Below, piece by piece: positions 51,552-63,702 of a stretch of 64,000 bases of DNA (position 1 is its first letter; every line of letters starts with the position of its first letter). The translations under genes and the position numbers were made by a program. The DNA comes from Neodiprion pinetum (taxonomy: Eukaryota > Arthropoda > Insecta > Hymenoptera > Diprionidae). Where the stretch lies: contig NC_060233.1 of assembly GCF_021155775.2 (NCBI RefSeq), forward strand, positions 28,933,456-28,997,455, given 5' to 3'. The notes beneath the pieces were generated by a model. The model did no database searches, had not been told where the DNA came from, and saw nothing but the letters and a program-made list of their open reading frames with translations.

Positions 51552-52280
51552 TAAATTTGTAAAAGCGCAGCGATAAATCGACACGAATAAAAGCAACAAA
51601 AGGAATAGGAAAAAATGGTTATCTATGTGACTTCGATCTTCGCACCCCTTGTCCCTGAGAGTATTCGTTGCTTTCCAGGTAGAGTATCCGGAAAATTTTA
51701 TTCGTTCATTTTTCGCCTTGATTTATCGCACATGTTTCCAATATTCGGTCGGATAGATGTATTGCGTTTACACTTTCCGAGCGTGATTGCAACTCCGTTA
51801 CAAATTCTATCTTCTTCCTGAATCTCTCTGCGCTTTGTTCATCTTAGATAATTTCTAGCACTATAGAACAACGGATTTCCGTAAAATTTAACCCGGAAAA
51901 ATGATCGCTGTATAAATTACATGAATATTGAAAATGCGATTTTGAAATGAATATGAACAACTTTTACCAGTTTGTTTCCTTGTTTCAAAATCGGTGTAAT
52001 TCATGACGGTAATGAAGAAAAAGAAAGAAAGAAAAAAAAAATGTTATAGAAATGAAAGAAAAACCTATCCGTCATTTTACTAAACTTCCAGATGATTGCG
52101 GAATAGTGAATATAATTTTATAAATATCATCCCGTTTCCATTGATCAAACTGGTGAAAATCCATTAAACGTACCCACGTTATCCGACTTTCCCTTTGGAT
52201 ATCTGTGTTGCGAAACACGGTGCCATTCGACATCGTGCATATTAACCGTTGCACGTCATAGGATACAGAAGCGTTGAAAT
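51552..52280. other. No accepted gene; minus-strand frame after the recursive site
   Basis: A minus-strand open frame at 52072-52281 follows the recursive splice junction (M-S-N-G-T-V-F-R-N inside it) and ends in TGA. It is not in frame with the junction without an immediate stop, and I recognise no domain. Confidence 0.4.
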
Positions 52281-52316
52281 TTACTCACCTGAAACAGAAA
52301 ATAATAAAGAGAAAGT
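52281..52316 (-). promoter_or_regulatory. Candidate recursive (ratchet) splice site
   Basis: Read on the minus strand, a 25-base pyrimidine-rich tract (CTTTCTCTTTATTATTTTCT then GTTTC) ends in CAG at 52291-52289. A donor, GTGAGTAA, starts immediately at 52288. A TATTAAC-like branch-point motif lies just upstream on the minus strand. Acceptor and donor share one junction, so the exon length is zero, which is the signature of ratchet points in long insect introns. All three reading frames after the junction stop quickly: at once for GTGA-based frames 2 and 3, and after ten codons for frame 1. That argues against a normal coding exon. A 5'UTR exon ending at a GTACGT donor near 52173 remains possible. 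Confidence 0.6.
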
Positions 52317-52791
52317 TAATATCAGTTGCAACGCTTTAAAACGTATATAATTTACCTATTGCATACATGACCACATGTATAATTGTGACAAAACGGGGAA
52401 ATATTTGTGTTTTCGAGTAGGTATATTATAAATTAAACGGTAAGTTTCACGACGAAATCTTTTCACTTCCAAATTCATGATAACAACAAGATGCGAGATG
52501 CCAAGAAAAGAGGTAAGAAGGCTGTAAGATAAGTGAAGGAAAAGAAAAACGAAGAGAAAATCAATCGAATGAAGAATAGTTTGGGAGTATAAAAGTTACG
52601 CGCTGATCGTTTCAAGGCATTCCGATAAATGCTCAATCGCAGTTCACGTCCAAACACCGTAATCTCGTTCCTGGCAGGTGTTTTCTATCGAATTCAGCGG
52701 GATGATCAACGAATTGATAACTCTCACCGTAAACGGTTTTTCTATCCCTGTTTAATGGATGCGGTGTTGCATTTATATGTATGTAACGTAT

Positions 52792-52849
52792 ACAGAGTGT
52801 CCCATTTTAGAAGGCATGCTCAAATATATTGAAAACTAGGACACCCTGT
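52792..52849. mobile_element. 58-bp mini-element with inverse ends
   Basis: Begins CAGAGTGTCCCATTTTAG and ends AGGACACCCTG, the same type of ends as element E next door, with TA immediately before the left end. It looks like two termini with the interior deleted. Confidence 0.55.
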
Positions 52850-52979
52850 GTAACATAATTTATTAGAGAACCGACAAACCAGCAGTAAACAACGGAAACC
52901 GGCGATAGGTTTAATGAACCATAACCTGCGCGAAGTCGCAGAAGTGGTGTTATTGTACAATAAGCGTACGTATGATGTA

Positions 52980-53727
52980 CAGGGTATCAAAAAACACACA
53001 AAAAAAAAAAAAAATTCAAGCCAATCAAAAAATCTTTCAAATAAAAGTTGTCGGGTATCGAGGTGCTGATCCAACTATGACCTTCACTTTGTCATTATTT
53101 GAAGGTTCAACTTGTGTTTTTCAAATCAATACCGCTGTCTTTGACCTCGGATTCCGAAAGGGCACAAAATTCTACGTTCAAATAGATATCCATGTTAGGG
53201 ATCAAAGTGACCACTAGGGGTCATTTGATGGTGAAACTTCCGTTTGGTGGAGGAAAGCTGGTAAATCGTGATATTGCTGTTTGGTTCAAAAAATTTCATA
53301 CATCGGTGACCTTGACCAATGACATGTATTTTTTTCATGGGTCGAAATGATCCTAAAAGCCAAACTAATGCATTAAATGACTTGTTACACGACTCGCGCT
53401 TTTCCTCGATGCTTACTCGCGCACATTTTCATGCCACGTGAAAGCACCGCCAGAGCCAAATTTGACCTTCAAATGACCCCTAGAGGTCAATCCGACCCGT
53501 AACACGGATACCTATCCGAACGTGGAATTTCGTGCTATTTCGGTATCGGAAGTAAAAAATAAGGGTTTTGCATTTGAAATACACAAGTTGACCTTCAAAT
53601 TATGCCAAAGTTAAGGTCATAGTTGGGCCAGATCCTTGATGCCCGACAATTTTTATTTGAAAAATATGTTGATTGGCATGCAATAATTTTAGTTATTCAG
53701 CTGTGTAAGTTAAAATGGGACACCCTG
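52980..53727. mobile_element. Foldback element E (748 bp), rich in TGACC motifs
   Basis: The arms are inverse over about 270 bp. Paired blocks are AGCCAATCAAAAAAT / ATGTTGATTGGCATG, AACTATGACCTTCACTTTG / AAGTTAAGGTCATAGTTGG, and CCACTAGGGGTCATTTGA / TCAAATGACCCCTAGAGG. The ends CAGGGTATC and GGACACCCTG are flanked by TA (52978-52979 and 53728-53729). Many GACCT/AGGTC half-sites are spread through the arms. No transposase. Short frames inside are repeat-derived. Confidence 0.8.
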
Positions 53728-53729
53728 TA

Positions 53730-56700
53730 TATCGCACAGATACCGTCCTCATCCCTGTTTCAACAACATCCGCATATCCGGCTGCGGGGGTGTAATAGAA
53801 GTGGAAGTAGGAGACGTACGTATAAACAAGTAAAGAAACGCAACGAGTAACGAGGTGCGAGGCAGAGGTGTAGAAAAATCGAAAAACAGGGCTAATACGA
53901 AATTTTCGATAGTCGCAGCGAAACGGACGCCAAACAAACCTGGATGAGAATTTTCCCGAGATAGGGGAAAATAAAATTAACGAATCCAAAACCGCGGTAT
54001 CGGGACAAACAAAAATATTATTTGCAAGTCTTCCTCCTCGAAATATCGTCATCGTTGAGATATAAAAATGTTGGAACGAATGAAAAAAAAAAAAATGGAG
54101 GAAAAAAAATGAGAAAAAAAATAATCAGAATAAATCAACAGTACGGAAACGGGAGAGGGAAAAAAGCGTTTACCCGCTGCAGCTGTGTTTGACGGGAAGA
54201 GAGAGGGGCGGAGGAGAGGGGTGTAATTTTTGCGTGACTTTTCGTCGGTTTCTTGCGCGACTACGCGAGAATGAGTGCTCTTCAACTTCTCCAACCGCGA
54301 AGAAAGATAGATGGACGGGGTAGAGGGAGAAAAGGAAGGGAGGGAAAGAGGGTTGAGAGCCACGAAACTTGTACTTTGTCATTTCTTCGCTCGCACACAC
54401 ACGCACGCGCATGTATATACTTACAATGTTGAGATATATGTAGGCGCATACAATGTAGGAATGTGGTTCGTGTAAAATTCATCCTTCCTTAATAATAAAA
54501 TTGATAACATTTATTGGTTATCTTCGTTACGCTTTTTTCCCCCCCATCTTTTATTATTTGCGAGAACCGCCCTTTCTCGCGACGGACTTCTTCTTCCCTC
54601 GTTTTCGCATTTAAATTGAAGCTTCTCCGCAAAACGGGGCAATGAATCGGGTATTATAGAGTGCAGGAGGATCGCTTGATAGTCGGAGTGGAAAACCGTT
54701 TGAAAATAATTAAAAGGGATTGTATGAAATGAACGGCTTGATTTCGCATCCATTATAAGTCGAATGATGGATCGTTTATTCTTTTTTTATATTATATATA
54801 TACATCAGGCAAAATCTTATTAAGGGGATACCGCTTCTGGGTTTAAAATTACAACGTTGACGAATGGTGATAATATACAAATTTAGTCACGTTTTTGTCA
54901 TCTTTTCTTTCTTGTGTTCTTTTTCTCTTCTTCCTTTTGCTTCCGAACAACTTAATTTCTCCTTGCCTATAAACGAAAATTATCGGTGTGATAAATCGAG
55001 GCTCCAAATTTCTGAAACTCGTTTCAGTTTACATAACCGATGCTTGTGGGCGGTAATTGATGAAGAAATTTTTATGAGGCGGGGGGGAAAAAAATTTCTA
55101 CCAGAACATAATAAACTTGGAAAAATTTTACTCGAAAGTGTTCTTACTTGTCGATGACAAAAAAAAAAACAACAAACAAAAAGAAAATCATTATTATCCC
55201 AAACTGTAACGATAATACATACAGGACGGTGAACGAAAATTTCGGCACTACAAACCGACTATCAAAACTCTCCATCAGCGATTATCGAACGTTAACAATA
55301 CAAATGACAAATGTCTGATAGAGAAAAATTGATCTATAGATTCGTGTGAATATACATGGATCAGATATCGGTGGAGTGGAACGTCTGCTCTTATCTTTAA
55401 TTTTTAATCCATATAATACATGTCTATAAAGTGTACAATAAAGTATCCAGCAATTGTTTGAAACGATGCATCAATTTAATTGACTCGACAATATTTTCAT
55501 CTGCAAACAATCCTTCGATTTCGTAATTACTCGCTGCCATTGCTAAGCATTCAATCATCATAACCAGCTATCTTTAAAATAGACTGACAACGAGTTACAG
55601 AACCGTGTTTTAAAATGGAGGAGTACACGTTTACCGAGGAATGAAAACTGAACGGATATTCATCACGAATGTTGAGCCCTGGCTACACAGTCGGAATACG
55701 AGGTTTAACGGAGAGCGGGCTTTCGACAAAGATGGAATAATAAAAAGTTTAATCAAATTCTCTCATTACATAGCTGTCGATGAAACGTGATTTTATTGAA
55801 GAGAGGGTGCAGTACACTCGCAAATGGAAAATAAAGTAGAAAAAAAGTGGGTATAAAAAGAAATTTCAAGTGAAAGAAATAGAGAGAGGGAGAGAAAGAG
55901 GGCAAGGCGAGGAGGAAGAAAAAGACGAAGGAAATAAAAAAAAAATCTTATCCACCGTACTAACATTATCATTATTATTCTTTTCTCTTCGTACCTAATT
56001 AATATATAAAGCCGGCAAATATTCGGGACGCGATTTAAACGAGAAACGAGAATCACGCGACACGCACGCGTGATGGTGAAAACTGTAACTTGCCCAAGAA
56101 TTTTTCAAAGAAGCTGATGAGATAATTTGGGAAAGAGAGGACGGAGAGAGCGACGCCGAGTCAGGTTCAAGGGTGGCAATTCTGGCAAGAATTAAACGCT
56201 TCCCCTTGCTAGGTATTCTCCTCGACTGTGCAGGTCTACCACCGCTGCTGCTGCTGGTGGTGCAGACTATCAAAGAACTCGGCATTCTGCGTGACGGGTA
56301 AACCGGGCAGCGATGTTAACCGTGGACCAACGTCCACTGAATTCCCGGCGTTTCGACCCAACAATTTCCGCTATCATACCTCTTCCACGCCACCACCGCC
56401 ATAATCTCACACTCTGCTAAGACTCTGATAATGCGTACCTAACAGTTGTGTAAAGCCGACGCGACCCTGTGTATTTAGGTTTTTTCAACGAAGCGTTAGA
56501 CTTGAATAATTTTTTCTCAACTTTCAGTACAAAGTTAACGGGTTATAAAGTTGTATTTTATTTATTTTACTTGGTCCTCATTACTTTGTGCGCTGGAATG
56601 ATCTGACGCGATGCTTGAATCGATTGATATCGATAGAAAGTTAGACTAGAAGAATGATGAAATTTTGAGATACCAAGAAAAAAAAAAAATAAAACGAAAG

Positions 56701-59435
56701 AAAATTGTAAACCAAATGAATTTTCAGCGGAAATGTACGTATGATTATACGGTCCTTCAGATTGAAAGGAGTTTCGCTCTCTTTCTCTTCTAGCGGGAAG
56801 AGATATAACCGGGTGAAAAACAACCTTTGGGCTGAGAGAAGATTTCGAGTAATTTGTAAAGGCAAGGGTGCCCCGCAAGTCTTTCCTTGGCGGTAGATTT
56901 TTTATACTCTCTTCCCATTTCTGTTTCCGCCGAGAGAAGAGGAAGCGGAGAAACGGGAAAACAAAGCCGACGTGAAAGAGGGGGATTTCTCTTCCCCGGT
57001 TCCGTAAGACGATCAAACAAAGATCTAACCGTTATCGCAGAATCTACGTCTCGATACTTGATAAACTCAACGTCCACATACCCCACTTTTTCAATTATAC
57101 GTATTTTTATTTTTGCAGGTATTTTTCTCCTTTTTCACGGGTAAATTGACAATTATACAAAATTCCGTAGCCGTAAGTGCAATGTATTATAACAATAACA
57201 ATAATATTAATAATAACCGTCAAATTGATTTTGTAAAGAAAACATAAAAACGACCGAAAAATAATAAGTAAAAGACACTCTCAAACAAATACGAAAGTGA
57301 ACGAAACAATTGGAACGCCTCATTGATATTCGTTCAACGTATACGGTGAAACGAATCAACTTTAACGAATTTTATATTTTAGTCGTATTCGGTGTCGTGA
57401 ACGAAGAAACAGTGAAAATAATAAAAGTGAAAATTCTTTTGATACGTCGAAAAATTGTTTTCACCTGCGGCCTTGAAAAAAAAAAAAATAAATAAAAAAA
57501 GGATGTGTAAACGCCGCATTGTATTTTTTTTTCCTTTCACTCCTAATGCTTCCCTTTTTCGCTTGCTTTTTGCGTGGGATAAAGATCGGAAAGAATGTAC
57601 CCTTAACGCTTTCTTTCCCCATGTCTCACACTTTTTTTTCTTCCCCCTCTCTAAGGCTTCGGGACCCGGGGTGATTTCTCCGTTATCAATCAATCCGGCG
57701 TTAAAACGTCGGGTGGACAGGTATTTTCTGAGATTGTTTAACGGCGAAAGGTCGAAGCGAAAATAGACGTTTCACTTGTACGAATTTTCGAACGACAATT
57801 ATTATCGTCAATTTACAAGGCAGTAGACTTTCCACGGATGTAAACGTCTAGGAACTCTCGCTTGATAATAAAAGAGAAACTTGAGAAGCGCGTTAATTTT
57901 TAATAAAGAAACCGTATCGAGTAATAACTAGTGTTATTGAATTACAACGGCGCTTATGAATTCTGGAATATTGCTGTCTCTGAACAGCGAGTATAATACC
58001 TGCAATGTGAGTGCTTGTGTACCAATCGTTAAATATTCCCCCGCTGACCAAAGTCACACAAGTCGATAAATATGAGAAAGAATCTTCGGTCGAACGTCGT
58101 TGTTGTTTCTCATTGCGATCGGTGTGTAACGTCAAATTTAATGCGTCAAGATCTATAACTGAAATCGTAAATTTTATCGCAGCTAAAGAAATTTAATCAA
58201 CGAAATACGAAGAATATTACAACTTTACGGTCGTGCGTGTATTAAATAGTTATGTATTATGCAAATCGGAAAACTCATAAACAGCATTAAACGAAACTTT
58301 GAGAAATTATTTAACGAAGAAATTTTCCGAAAAAAAAAAAAAAAATTGAATAAACTGGATCGTATTTCTTCTTGTCAGTTTCACAATAATTTTTTATATT
58401 CTCAACGATACCGGAAGCTCAGCAATGAAAATTGATTTTGTTGAACAATTCCATTACTTGCCAACAGTCAACGTTCCAACCAGCTAACAATTTGTCATAT
58501 TTTTACAGCCGTCGAGTAAGAGAGTGGCAGGTTATTAAAACGAGTTGTAAATAAATACATTTTAAATTGATAGTTCAGCGTTTAAAATTATAATTTTTAT
58601 CTTATCGGAGCAGCGGCAGCTCGCACATGTCTGTAACATGGGCAATATTAAGTCGTTATCGCGATGAAGAATTCCAATACGTAACTCGAGTTCAGGTGCA
58701 CTCGACGCGTTTCAAATAACGGATAAATGCAGGTGGACAAGACACGTGAACCGAATCGATCGAACGTGCGATAAAGCATAGAATAGAACACCAAAGAGAA
58801 ATAAACCGAAGCCGGTTAATAAAGAAGAAGGAACCAAAGTCCGCTAGGAGAGTTCGTTCGAAGACAGGAGTCTGCGATACACGGACACGTGGTAGATTTT
58901 CTCTAAAAACTTGACGTCCGTTTCCAAAGACTCCCGGAGTCCATTTGTGCCTTTGAACCAGAGTTCAGGTTCATGCCGCAGTTAACGTCGAGCTTTCTCA
59001 TTCTTCGCTCAACTTCCCTTGGAACACGGCGAGTACACCTGTGTGTACAGCACCGACTTCCTGTCAAGTTTGTCAACCACAACCTAATCTTTGCCCGTAC
59101 TCTAACCAAGTTGTTCCAGCACGCTGTACAAGCTCCAGCAGCATCCCGCAATGAGGACGACACTTCCTATCGATCCTCTGAAATTTGTAAAACGAGAGCA
59201 ACAGCCGAAGAAATAAAGGTAGCAGGACCTCGTCTTTTCGCTCTTTCAACGAAATCGAAAATTCTCACCACACTCCTTGACAATGATCACTAAAAATATT
59301 CCCCGTGAGTAAAGTCGAGTTTTTAATTGTGGGTACAAAATTAGTCGAGAGGGGCGAGAAGAAGCGTCGATATAGCGAAGTCGAAGTTCGGTAAGGTTAC
59401 TTTAATGATGTATGTTCAGAAAAATCGTTAATCTA
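53730..59435. other. No accepted gene; GC-richer patches at 56040-56460 and 58850-59300
   Basis: The first patch has a minus-strand Ser-rich frame (55995-56285) and a short ATGGCGGTGGTG start at about 56402. The second has overlapping frames of 86 (minus) and 106 (plus) codons. No domain or good splice pairs were seen in either. They are candidates for untranslated exons or regulatory DNA. Other content is A/T-rich with A runs. Confidence 0.35.
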
Positions 59436-59842
59436 CATTCAGAGAAATTTTTAGTTCCGGTTACCGCTCAGTCATTAACTATTTTCATTTTTCATCAGAA
59501 TCGAAAAATATAGTTCTAGGTAGAAAATGAAAATTAGTTTTCTAGTGTCCGTTACTATTCTTTCTCGTTACGATCACTGTTGCTATATTTTCTTGTATCT
59601 GTTAAGAAAATTTAAGGCTTGTGCAACAATAAATTGACGTTGAAGCCTTATTTAACTGTAAAAGTAGAGTAAACCTCACAAACTGATTTTGCGTTGCAAT
59701 TACCGAAAAAGGACCGACAATAGCGCAAAATGGTAACGCGTACCTCGTTTTTCGTAATTCCAACAATATTCGCACAGTTTTTTAAACGACACCTGTTTTA
59801 CTGAACTTTTCTAGTTACTGTACAAATGAAATTTTTCTCGGT
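59436..59842 (-). mobile_element. Family G, full-length copy in opposite orientation
   Basis: Begins CATTCAGAGAAATTTTTAG and ends AAATTTTTCTCGGTG. The interior is the reverse complement of the 20.9 and 37.6 kb copies, including TCCGTTACTATTCTTTCTCG. Confidence 0.85.
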
Positions 59843-62800
59843 GTACCGCAGTTCTAGAATTCTCTGGCATTTAGCGGTAGTGGTGAAAATATTATGATGA
59901 CGGAAGTAACGGTGGTGGTGGTAGTAGTGGTGGTAATAGTGGAAGCATACTCATATTTCGAAAATACAACACTCCTGGATTCCGAAATATGAAAATAGAG
60001 CGACGTTATTTTCTCAATGCTCCGTTACAAGTCGACGTCGCAAACTTTAGCCTCGTTAAATATAATAGCGTCTAATATTCCCTCTATCTGGTTTATCCGC
60101 GAGCAAGCGCCGCCACGGCCCGAGTCCCAAAGGGCATCACCGTTATCTGCGGTCGTGAAAACGGTCCGGAGTCACGTGTCGACGTCTGCTGCCTAACTCC
60201 GTCCTTTTCCCTTATTCGCAAGGTACAAGATTGCAGGCAGGCAGGGAGCGTAATCTAATAATCCAAGTATTACGTCATTCCGTGTACAGCAGGGATCTCT
60301 GAAGAGAGGAAAAAGAGAAAACGTCGAGTCGGTTAAGAAGCCGTGTAATTGCGTGCAACAGACGTCCGCGTAGCTGGCGTAAACGTAAATCGAATGTCGA
60401 CCGTTGATGTAAACCCTGAGCGACAAGAGTTTCAATTTTCACCTGCAATTGCGAGCCGAAAGAAACGCTGGATAAGAAATGTCGATCCTCGAAATAAAGA
60501 GAATGGGGGGAAAAAGTGGAAACACAAACAGACGCGTGTAATATTTGATTCCAAATTTTTCGTTTTCATGATCTAACGGACGATGAGTTTCAGGAATCGA
60601 TCGAACGTTCGAATGGAAAAAGAAAAGGTGTCTGTCCAACATCGGTAAAGCAATAACTCGTCCATCCCTGCGGCAAGAGCGGACAGACGCAGGCCATCAT
60701 CTATTCTTCATCACGCGTACGGTAGTAATCTCTGTAGTGATTCGGATACGCAGGGAAGACGGATAGCCAGACAAACGAACGAAGAGGGTTGTTCCGAAAG
60801 AAACAAACGACTATCGTAAATGTGATATTACAAGAGAGAAATATTGGTCAAATTTCGTAGGCAGTAAAATATTATGGCGCAACCTGATGCCGTCATGAAT
60901 CAGCTGTTGGACCGGCCATACGAAATAAAGCTGCCGCCTCTGGTTCTTGTCCTCCCTCTTCCTCTCCCTGTCAGCACGACATTCTCTCCTCGTCGATACA
61001 CTCGACAAACCCTCCGGTAGAATTGTTTCTGGTGTTTTTTTTTTTTTTTCACCCGGTGACTGAAATTTCAGTTTCATTTTGTTTTATTTTTTTTTTATAC
61101 TTCTTCTTCTTCTTTCATTAGATTCGGTTTAGGGGATGAGAAAAGTTCGTCATCATATAACATCATCGGTAAGTCGAATCAGCTTCTGAACCAAGTACCG
61201 TTATACCTTTATACATATATAATATAAATATATATATACATTATTATACATGTGTGTGTGTGTGTGCATACTGTATAATACTCGTATAATAGCGATAATC
61301 AGGATCGTCGCAACGTTTTAGGATTCATTAATTCTAAAGCTTGCCGGGGGAAAGCCTTTGAAACGAGAAAATTGAAGATAACGGGTGAATTCAATTGCAT
61401 TAGTTAAGGTTCAGAGGGCAAGAGCTTAAGCCAACTTGGCGAGCTGATGACAGCCGAATTCGAGGATGATATACAGAGTGAGGTAATGGGGTAAGTATAA
61501 CCAAGTAATTACCGCACCGATTCAAGCGAGGTCAACCTTTGGGGATTCGAGAAGAAAAATTTCAACCAAAGAAAGAAACGGAATCAGCAGTACCTTTTGA
61601 TCCACGTCAAGTCCGCTTCGAATTGATGATTTTTTTCCTCGATTATCCCTTGATCAATGGCATTGATTCAATGGTTAGTTCGTAAACGCAGCAATAATAA
61701 TGATAATAATTTATCACCGTGAGCGACGGTTAATTACTACTCTAAAAGCTTTTGATATTCCTGGTCTGGTTTGATAACTAATTACGCAGACCTGCAGAGA
61801 AACGCTCTAGCTAATTCAACTAATTGTGTCACATACAGGTTCCGAATATCCAAGAGCATAATGGCATGACGGTTGATCAAATCCGCCCGCTTGCAAAATC
61901 ATGCAAATCTCTCCCCGTCACGAGTTTGTTAAATATTTATCGTCGCTCTCTTTTCCTCCACTAAAGAAAAAAAACAAAAAAAAAAAAAACATTCGACGTA
62001 GGTAAATCAACCGACGACGATGACGTTGTCGTACATGCAATCGGATTAATAACGTCCAGGGCAATTACTGATTAAGCTGTAGATATATGTGTGAAAGACA
62101 GACGGATTAAAGCGTGGAATTACCTTATCAGAAATAATTCCGATACATCGAAGTAACAGCGTTGCCGAATGATTAGTCGGATCCCCGGCAGTCGATCGAT
62201 CGTGAAAATATTTTTCGAAAGACAAAAAAAAAAAAAAAAAAAACCACTCAGGCGTTAATTGCCGAAGAATTAGTTTTCCACCCGCAGGGTGCGTCATCCC
62301 GAAACTTAACGCATATCCGTCGCGTTCGTAGCGCAAACGTTTCGAGTAATTTCTGAAGATAATTTATTACGTCGCGGACAGTGGGTGTAGGCGATTCCGC
62401 ATTCCGATTCCGCGGGACGGAATTCAGAGAGGGAGAATACAGAGTCAACCTGACCTCAAATCAACGCTGCGGCCTTTTCGACGATAATGATAGGGCAGAG
62501 GATTGTGGCTGGTGGGAAGGTCGGGTTGGCGGGCAAAGGTTGCGAGCGTATAGGCACTGTACCTACACCTCCGGAGAACATTTATTTCGGCAATTAAATC
62601 CCTGCCTTCTGGATGACGGGATAATTAGCCAACGATCGTGTTCCAATTAGTCATTACTTTCCGAAATTCCGTCAGGACCGACTAGCGAATCTGTCAATTC
62701 GATGACACGTTTGTTCGTTAAAAAACTTACTTAGCCAAATATTCCGTGTCCGAGATGAAAGCAACGATGAGAAGAGAAGCGTGATGAATTTACCAAAAAT

Positions 62801-63702
62801 TATATCAATTTTAATAAAATCCTGCCCTTGATTTGCAATTCTGAAAGTCGTTGACGTTTTTACTTTTCCATTAGCGTGATTTTCTCGAGAGAAATATTTT
62901 AACCGGCATATATAATGTGTGCGAGTAACAATCGTTGAGGAACGCATACATACCTGGATAAATATTATACGCACACACATAGATGGATATATATATATAT
63001 TCCGTTACAGAGTGGTAATAAATTCCGACACCGGAAACAATATCGTGTATCACGATTCGCATTATACACGCAGCAGCGAGACATTTTCCTCTGAATTGTT
63101 GGACTTGAGAAGGAGAAAGATCGAAAAAAAAAGACAGAGAAATAATAATGAAGAAAAAAAAAACCTTATCTTTATTTCTTTTAATTTTGTGTAATAACAG
63201 AATTCCGCTATACACACAGACACACGCATTATATATGTATATACACAGTAACCCTTTTTTTTCTTCACACCGTTTTAATCTGTTTTTTGTTTCTTTCGTT
63301 CCTCTCTCTCCGCTCTCTTCCAGAAAGGGTGAAAATTCCGCAGGGAAGTTTTTCTCCGGAGATAAAATTGCAGTAGCGGCACGTGACGAACGTTAACCCC
63401 CGAATTAAGAGGGAGGAAATTAAAAGGGGGAGAAACGCAATTGTCGACTAGTCGGCGAATAAACTTACCGCGCGAGACGTCGACGGGGGGTGGCGAAGAG
63501 GAGGAGAGAAACCGTGAATTTAGTTACAACGACGGCGGCCACCTTTCCTCCAAATGGCTTTACCCAAATTTCAAAATATCATCCCGAAAATTATTGCAGC
63601 CTCGCCGTGATTACGTTCAATTTTCTGCCGGTGCAGCAAATCCTGCGTATTTCAATTCTACAGCTCAGTTGCAAGAAACGACGTGTTGGAAGGACGTGTG
63701 TA
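59843..63702. other. No gene seen
   Basis: A GTGGTGGTAGT-type repeat at about 59915-59940, a T run with C at 61037-61050, a (TA)n tract near 61216-61240 with TG following, and A runs near 61965-61990 and 62225-62242. The frames are low-complexity or lack a domain. Confidence 0.4.

Noticed and set aside
54820..54845. TTAAGGGGATACCGCTTCTGG as another end of the TTAA element
   Set aside because: Similarity to the 41.6 kb ends stops after GGGG and no inverse partner is present.
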